Positions 60,380 to 64,000 of a DNA stretch of 64,000 nucleotides are shown here, in pieces. The notes under the pieces are model-generated. The model worked only from the letters and a program-made list of their open reading frames with translations, was not told the DNA's origin and did no database searches. Source of the stretch: Pseudomonas fluorescens (GTDB lineage: Bacteria; Pseudomonadota; Gammaproteobacteria; Pseudomonadales; Pseudomonadaceae); assembly GCF_000730425.1 (NCBI RefSeq), contig NZ_CP008896.1, forward strand, positions 4,712,001 to 4,776,000. Direction: 5' to 3'. Each line of letters begins with the position of its first letter. Position 1 is the first letter of the stretch. The position numbers and the translations under genes are program-made.

Positions 60380-60940
60380 TCAGTCGTCCGTGCGGAGGTA
60401 CTGGTAGAGGGTTTCCCGGCTGATGTTGAACTCGCGGGCGAGCTGCGCCTTTGGTTCCCCCGTAGCCGCTCGCTGCCGCAGGGTAGCAGCCTGCTCGTCG
60501 GACAGGGCCTTCTTGCGGCCCCGGTACGCACCGCGCTGTTTGGCCAGGGCGATACCCTCGCGCTGCCGCTCACGGATCAGGGCGCGCTCGAACTCGGCGA
60601 AGGCCCCCATCACCGACAGCATCAGGTTGGCCATGGGCGAATCCTCGCCCGTGAAGACCAGCCCCTCCTTCAGGAACTCGATGCGCACGCCGCGTTGGGT
60701 CAGGTTTTGCACCAGCCGGCGCAGGTCATCGAGGTTTCGGGCCAGGCGATCCATGCTGTGCACCACCACGGTGTCACCCTCACGGACGAAGCTCAGCAGC
60801 GCTTCGAGCTGGGGGCGCTGAGTGTCCTTGCCGGAGGCCTTGTCGGTGAACACCTTGCTCACCTCGGTCTGTTCCAGTTGGCGTTCAGGGTTCTGCTCGA
60901 AGCTGCTGACCCGAACGTAGCCGATGCGGTGCCCCTGCAC
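60380..60940 (-). CDS. tnpR: Tn3-family resolvase TnpR (Tn501/Tn1721 type)
   Basis: 186 residues: catalytic region RIGYVRVSSFEQNPERQLEQ, conserved VHSMDRLARNLDDLRRLVQN and AEFERALIRERQREGIALAK, and HTH GEPKAQLAREFNISRETLYQ. It resolves cointegrates at res upstream. It starts at ATG 60940 and is 3 bases from tnpA. Confidence 0.96.
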   Translation of the reverse strand: MQGHRIGYVRVSSFEQNPERQLEQTEVSKVFTDKASGKDTQRPQLEALLSFVREGDTVVVHSMDRLARNLDDLRRLVQNLTQRGVRIEFLKEGLVFTGEDSPMANLMLSVMGAFAEFERALIRERQREGIALAKQRGAYRGRKKALSDEQAATLRQRAATGEPKAQLAREFNISRETLYQYLRTDD

Positions 60941-61095
60941 GATGTCTCCTTGGTTGAAGGCGGCTTAAGTGCACTTTCTGTTCCGTTGCGCCTCAAAGCC
61001 AGTTTCTGTCAGGCTGAAATCTATAACCTTCGCGGGCATGTGTCACAAAATGCGGAAACGGACTCTATTCTAACTAAGCGGCGCGACCCTGCCTG
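60941..61095. other. res site of the Tn501/Tn1721-type transposon
   Basis: The stretch upstream of tnpR has spaced TGTCA-type halves (TCTGTCAGGCTGAAA near 61002 and TGTGTCACAAAATGC near 61038) as in Tn501 res. No gene is present. Confidence 0.7.
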
Positions 61096-61147
61096 ACATC
61101 CGGTTAGGGTGTACCTCAAATTGACACTGCGTATTCCAGAGAACGTG

Positions 61148-61174
61148 ATGACGGAAGGTTGAACCTTCCGTCAT
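61148..61174. terminator. Strong hairpin behind the OsmC gene
   Basis: ATGACGGAAGGT and ACCTTCCGTCAT form a perfect stem. It lies 53 bases behind the OsmC gene on the minus strand. There is no clear T run. Confidence 0.6.
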
Positions 61175-61226
61175 AGCGCATCTGGTTTGGCCTCCCGTCA
61201 GCCAACCACGGGAAACACTGACTCGA

Positions 61227-61793
61227 TCATTGGAGAATGGTCAGCTTGGCCTTGAGATCAATGGCTCTCGCGAAGTTGTGGTAATTCGGCGATGTTCGCT
61301 GCACCTGCGCGTGCAATGCTTTCAGCGCCGCCGAATCCGCCGACGACTCCATTTCGACCTCATACTCGACCTGGTCGTACCCTGGATTGATCCCAGGATC
61401 GATTCCAAGAAAACCTCTCAGATCGAGGCTTCCCTTCGTGCGGATAGTCAGCGATTGCAACTCGATGTTCATTGCCGCCGCATTTGCCGCGTAGGTTGCA
61501 GTCATGCATGCGTTCAACGCAGCCAGGATCAATTCTTGTGGATTAGCGGCCGTGTCGGTACCGAGCAATTCTGCCGGTTCGTCCGCGTCGATGACAAAGC
61601 CGCGCGCCAAGGCCGTGTCACCTAGTACGAGCGGCATGGTTCGCGCACGCGTCCGGGTGCCACCCTCCCAGGTTGTCACGACGCCGAACGTCGCGATGCC
61701 TGCGGCGGGCTTTGCTGCGACCTGATCTGCAAACTCACGCAATGCGCCGACGTTGATCCCGTTGCCGGGAGTTCCTTTAATGTTTGTGTTCAT
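61227..61793 (-). CDS. OsmC-family protein
   Basis: 188 residues from ATG 61793, which has GGGGGAA ahead; an ATG five codons earlier overlaps the SDR stop. The OsmC fold shows TRARTMPLVLGD, ANPQELILAALNACMTATYA (the conserved Cys) and MNIELQSLTIRTKGSLDLRG. A second redox Cys, as in Ohr, is not seen, so peroxidase function is uncertain. It follows the SDR gene in the same unit. Confidence 0.85.
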   Translation of the reverse strand: MNTNIKGTPGNGINVGALREFADQVAAKPAAGIATFGVVTTWEGGTRTRARTMPLVLGDTALARGFVIDADEPAELLGTDTAANPQELILAALNACMTATYAANAAAMNIELQSLTIRTKGSLDLRGFLGIDPGINPGYDQVEYEVEMESSADSAALKALHAQVQRTSPNYHNFARAIDLKAKLTILQ

Positions 61794-61807
61794 TTCTCGT
61801 TCCCCCA

Positions 61808-62584
61808 TTATGTGTTACGCCCGGCCATCACGCCGCCGTCAACGTCCCAGATTGCGCCCGTCACCCATGCTGCCTTGTCCGACAACAGGAAGAGGATGAC
61901 CTCGGCGACGTCTTGTGGCGTCCCAACCCTGCCGATTGGGTGGAAGCTGTTGAATCCCTGTAAGGCGCCATGAACCTCGGCCTTGGGTATGAATCCCTCG
62001 TAAATCGGCGTTTCGACAACCGCCGGAGAAACGGCATTGACCCTGATTTGTTTGGATGCCAGCTCCATCGCAAGGTGCTGGGTCAGCGAATGCAAACCTG
62101 CTTTTGCCATCGAATACGCGGACGACGGCGTAGCCGCAATCGCCTGCTTGCCCCACATCGAGCCGATGTTCACAATGGCGCCGGGACGCTCGCTGGCCAC
62201 GAGATTGGCCACGACTTTTTGTGTGATGAAGAAGAACGCTTTATTCAACGTCAAATATTGTTCGTAATCACTTTCCGTGTGCTCAAGAAACGCCTTCGGG
62301 AAGAACACCCCAGCCGCGTTGACCAGAAGATTGATGTCCTTGTGGTGTTCATCGATGGTATGCAGGAGTCGCTTCACATCTTCGGCTCGCGAGAGATCGG
62401 CAGTCAGGGCGGTCACGGTGCCCAACGACGACAGCGCCTTGCGGGCCTCTTCGGCCTTGTCTTCACGGTGACCGACGATGACGACGCTTCCGCCTTGCTC
62501 AAGAACCATGCGGGCAGTTTGCAGTCCCATCCCGCTAGTGCCGCCGATGACCAACAACTTCTTGCCATTAAATTCAGTACTCAT
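61808..62584 (-). CDS. Short-chain dehydrogenase/reductase
   Basis: 258 residues from ATG 62584 (AAGGAG ahead). The cofactor motif [14 protein letters not shown] is at the N-terminus, NAAGVF near residue 85, and the catalytic set Ser in NIGSMWG, Tyr and Lys in YSMAKAG near residue 150. The substrate is unknown. A TetR operator overlaps its promoter region. Confidence 0.9.
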   Translation of the reverse strand: MSTEFNGKKLLVIGGTSGMGLQTARMVLEQGGSVVIVGHREDKAEEARKALSSLGTVTALTADLSRAEDVKRLLHTIDEHHKDINLLVNAAGVFFPKAFLEHTESDYEQYLTLNKAFFFITQKVVANLVASERPGAIVNIGSMWGKQAIAATPSSAYSMAKAGLHSLTQHLAMELASKQIRVNAVSPAVVETPIYEGFIPKAEVHGALQGFNSFHPIGRVGTPQDVAEVILFLLSDKAAWVTGAIWDVDGGVMAGRNT

Positions 62585-62598
62585 AATAATCTCCTTAA

Positions 62599-62616
62599 CT
62601 ACCAACTAAATGGTAG
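62599..62616. promoter_or_regulatory. TetR-type operator O1
   Basis: CTACCAACTAAATGGTAG, an 18-bp palindrome 14 bases ahead of the SDR start. It matches the site at 63919-63936 at 15 of 18 positions. Confidence 0.8.
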
Positions 62617-62643
62617 GGTTGTGTTGCAAAAAAAGTGCCGACC

Positions 62644-63228
62644 TCAGGTCAACACGGTGGAAAGAAAAGTGTTTCCAACTTCGGCCGGTCCGCGTGACGA
62701 CCGCATGCCACGGCCCACCATCATCGAGCCTTCCAACGCGCACAAGAATGCCTCTGCGAGAGCCTCTGGGGTGGAATTCGAGGTGATCAGCGCGGCACGC
62801 TGACCATCGGCAACGACAAGAGTCAACCAGTCGAGATTGACTTTAAAGAATCGCTCGACCTCGCTCACAACGGCGTCCGGCAGCGAGTCCGACTCGGCAC
62901 CCAACATGCCGCAGACACAAAGGCGCCGGTCCTTGGCGAAGGTGCGTTCGAAAAGTGCCGCATACGCAGTTAGCCTGTCAGGCGCTTTCGCATGCTGCCC
63001 TTCGATGCTCAGCAACTCCTCACGAAACCGGTGCGTGTAGCGCTGTGCGACCACGGCCACGAGTTCACCCTTCTTGGGAAAGTGGTGGTGGATACTTGGT
63101 TTTTTGATGCCTACCAACTGGGCCACGTCGTCGTATGAGAAGCCGTTGTAGCCGTGCTGCTGTACCAACCCTTCAGCGGCATCGACCACCCGCTCGGCGG
63201 TCGGCGAGATTTCGGAGAAATGCTTCAT
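62644..63228 (-). CDS. TetR-family repressor
   Basis: 194 residues. The HTH is YNGFSYDDVAQLVGIKKPSI with HHHFPKKGELVAVV following (about residues 24-55); the C-terminal ligand domain has CVCGMLGAESDSLPD near residue 100. It overlaps the cupin gene by 4 bases. Two matching palindromes ahead of the cupin and SDR genes are its likely operators. Confidence 0.9.
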   Translation of the reverse strand: MKHFSEISPTAERVVDAAEGLVQQHGYNGFSYDDVAQLVGIKKPSIHHHFPKKGELVAVVAQRYTHRFREELLSIEGQHAKAPDRLTAYAALFERTFAKDRRLCVCGMLGAESDSLPDAVVSEVERFFKVNLDWLTLVVADGQRAALITSNSTPEALAEAFLCALEGSMMVGRGMRSSRGPAEVGNTFLSTVLT

Positions 63229-63905
63229 GCAAGCGCCTCATTTGATTCGGCGACTGGCAGGTGGCCTGTCTTGACCAGGATGGTGCAGCCTGTATTGCTG
63301 AAGGGACGGTGAGCACTCAAATGCGGACTGCGCATCCATGTGCCGGTAGGGTAGCTTCCGAACTCATCCTCAAAGACGCCTTCCAACACATAGATTTCTT
63401 CACCGCCGTAGTGACGATGCGAATTGAATCGTGTCCCCGGGGCCCAGCGCACCAAAGCCGTATGTTGTGTGTCGAACTCAGAAAGTGGCATCACCGACAG
63501 ACCCGGCACGAGGCCTGGAAACCAGGGGCCGTTACGGGTGTCGACCACGGTGCGTTGGCTGTCGGCTAGATCAAGATGGCGCAGCTTGACGAACAACGTG
63601 CAACCCGTCGCGGAGCTCGGTGCATGCGAAGAACCTGGTGGATTCTTGATGTAAGTCCCAGGCCCGAAGGTCCCGGATTCGTCGCTGAATTCGCCGTCCA
63701 GGACCAGAATCTCCTCGCCCAAGTCGTGCTTATGATTTTCAAAAGCGGAGCCCGGCGCGTATCGCACGATCGAGGTGGCACGCGCCACTTCGTCGCCATC
63801 ACGCTCCAGTAACTGGCGTTGAATCCCGGTCGCTGGCGAATCGACCCACTGTAAGCTTGAAGGCTCGACGACAACACGCTGCGAAAGATCTGAATTGAGT
63901 TTCAT
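63225..63905 (-). CDS. Two-domain cupin protein (ChrR-like)
   Basis: 226 residues made of two cupin repeats: FENHKHDLGEEILVLDGEFS near residue 55 and FNSHRHYGGEEIYVLEGVFE near residue 158. Both keep the HxH…E metal set (HKHDLGEE and HRHYGGEE). This resembles ChrR-type anti-sigma cupins without the N-terminal anti-sigma domain. A stress or metal-dependent role is likely but not proven. First gene behind the TetR operator O2. Confidence 0.82.
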   Translation of the reverse strand: MKLNSDLSQRVVVEPSSLQWVDSPATGIQRQLLERDGDEVARATSIVRYAPGSAFENHKHDLGEEILVLDGEFSDESGTFGPGTYIKNPPGSSHAPSSATGCTLFVKLRHLDLADSQRTVVDTRNGPWFPGLVPGLSVMPLSEFDTQHTALVRWAPGTRFNSHRHYGGEEIYVLEGVFEDEFGSYPTGTWMRSPHLSAHRPFSNTGCTILVKTGHLPVAESNEALA

Positions 63906-63918
63906 GGCTTTATTTCAT

Positions 63919-63967
63919 CTACCGACTACTTGGTAGGTAAGTTATAAGATCCCGATTTGTTTGTCAA
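63919..63967 (-). promoter_or_regulatory. Promoter and TetR-type operator O2 of the cupin-tetR unit
   Basis: CTACCGACTACTTGGTAG (63919-63936) lies 14 bases ahead of the cupin start. On the minus strand TTGACA (63962-63967) is followed by TAACTT after 17 bases, so the operator covers the start of transcription. The last 33 bases of the window show nothing more. Confidence 0.75.
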
Positions 63968-64000
63968 ATAGCTTTCGCCATTTTCTTTCATCCATTGAAA

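Larger units (their letters stand above)
57377..64000. mobile_element. Tn501/Tn1721-type (Tn3-family) transposon, one end
   Basis: Terminal repeat, tnpA, tnpR and res are in the standard order, with cargo expected beyond res. The cupin-TetR-SDR-OsmC genes fill that place to the window end. The far inverted repeat is not seen, so the limits of the element and whether these genes are truly cargo remain open. Confidence 0.65.

Overview
The window is a Pseudomonas chromosome of the P. fluorescens-group type. The first 13.3 kb is ordinary core genome: the end of recC, recB and recD; the yfiR-yfiN-yfiB c-di-GMP module; a LysR regulator; and mmsA-mmsB for valine catabolism. Assignment to Pseudomonas rests on the YfiBNR arrangement, a Pseudomonas-type REP pair at 9604-9692 and high-GC codon use.

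At about 13,468 a small cupin gene is cut and a long accessory region starts that runs to the window end. Its edge carries a recombinase operon of the Tn554/GInt type (HTH protein, large tyrosine recombinase, and a fragment of a second recombinase cut by an IS5-family element). Then come a ParM-like segregation operon with a lytic transglycosylase (17.4-19.2 kb), a MobI-like transfer gene whose 5' end carries a frame-breaking 8-bp tandem repeat, an iteron-like array (20.0-20.2 kb), a cluster of small unknown genes with one frameshifted tandem paralogue (20.5-22.8 kb), an unknown 398-aa gene, a UvrD-like helicase, a TGT/DpdA-like protein, and a remnant of a second helicase copy. Next are a LexA-controlled rulAB-SRAP operon, a higBA toxin-antitoxin pair clipped by an IS3-family element, a phosphoribosyltransferase, a candidate structured small RNA and several small plasmid-type genes.

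From 37,587 to 49,718 lies a nested transposon. The outer one is a TniA/TniB/resolvase element with about 165-bp multi-repeat ends. Into its res region has landed a Tn5053-family mercury transposon (merR-TPFADE and tniABQR; 41,039-49,485), as expected of a 'res-site hunter'.

From 49.7 to 56.3 kb is a plasmid-backbone-like block: a KorA/TrfB-like repressor, a DUF932 gene, a second toxin-antitoxin pair and several unknown genes. Three operons share the same promoter, the same upstream palindrome and the same structured 5' leader, whose outer stem covaries. A 491-493-bp hairpin-rich noncoding sequence occurs twice as a direct repeat. I consider this coordinated leader/operator set the most interesting unexplained structure in the window.

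From 57,377 to the end is one end of a Tn501/Tn1721-type transposon (38-bp inverted repeat, tnpA, tnpR, res). Its apparent cargo is a TetR-controlled set of stress genes (two-domain cupin, TetR, short-chain dehydrogenase, OsmC) with two matching 18-bp operators. The second inverted repeat lies outside the window or is missing.
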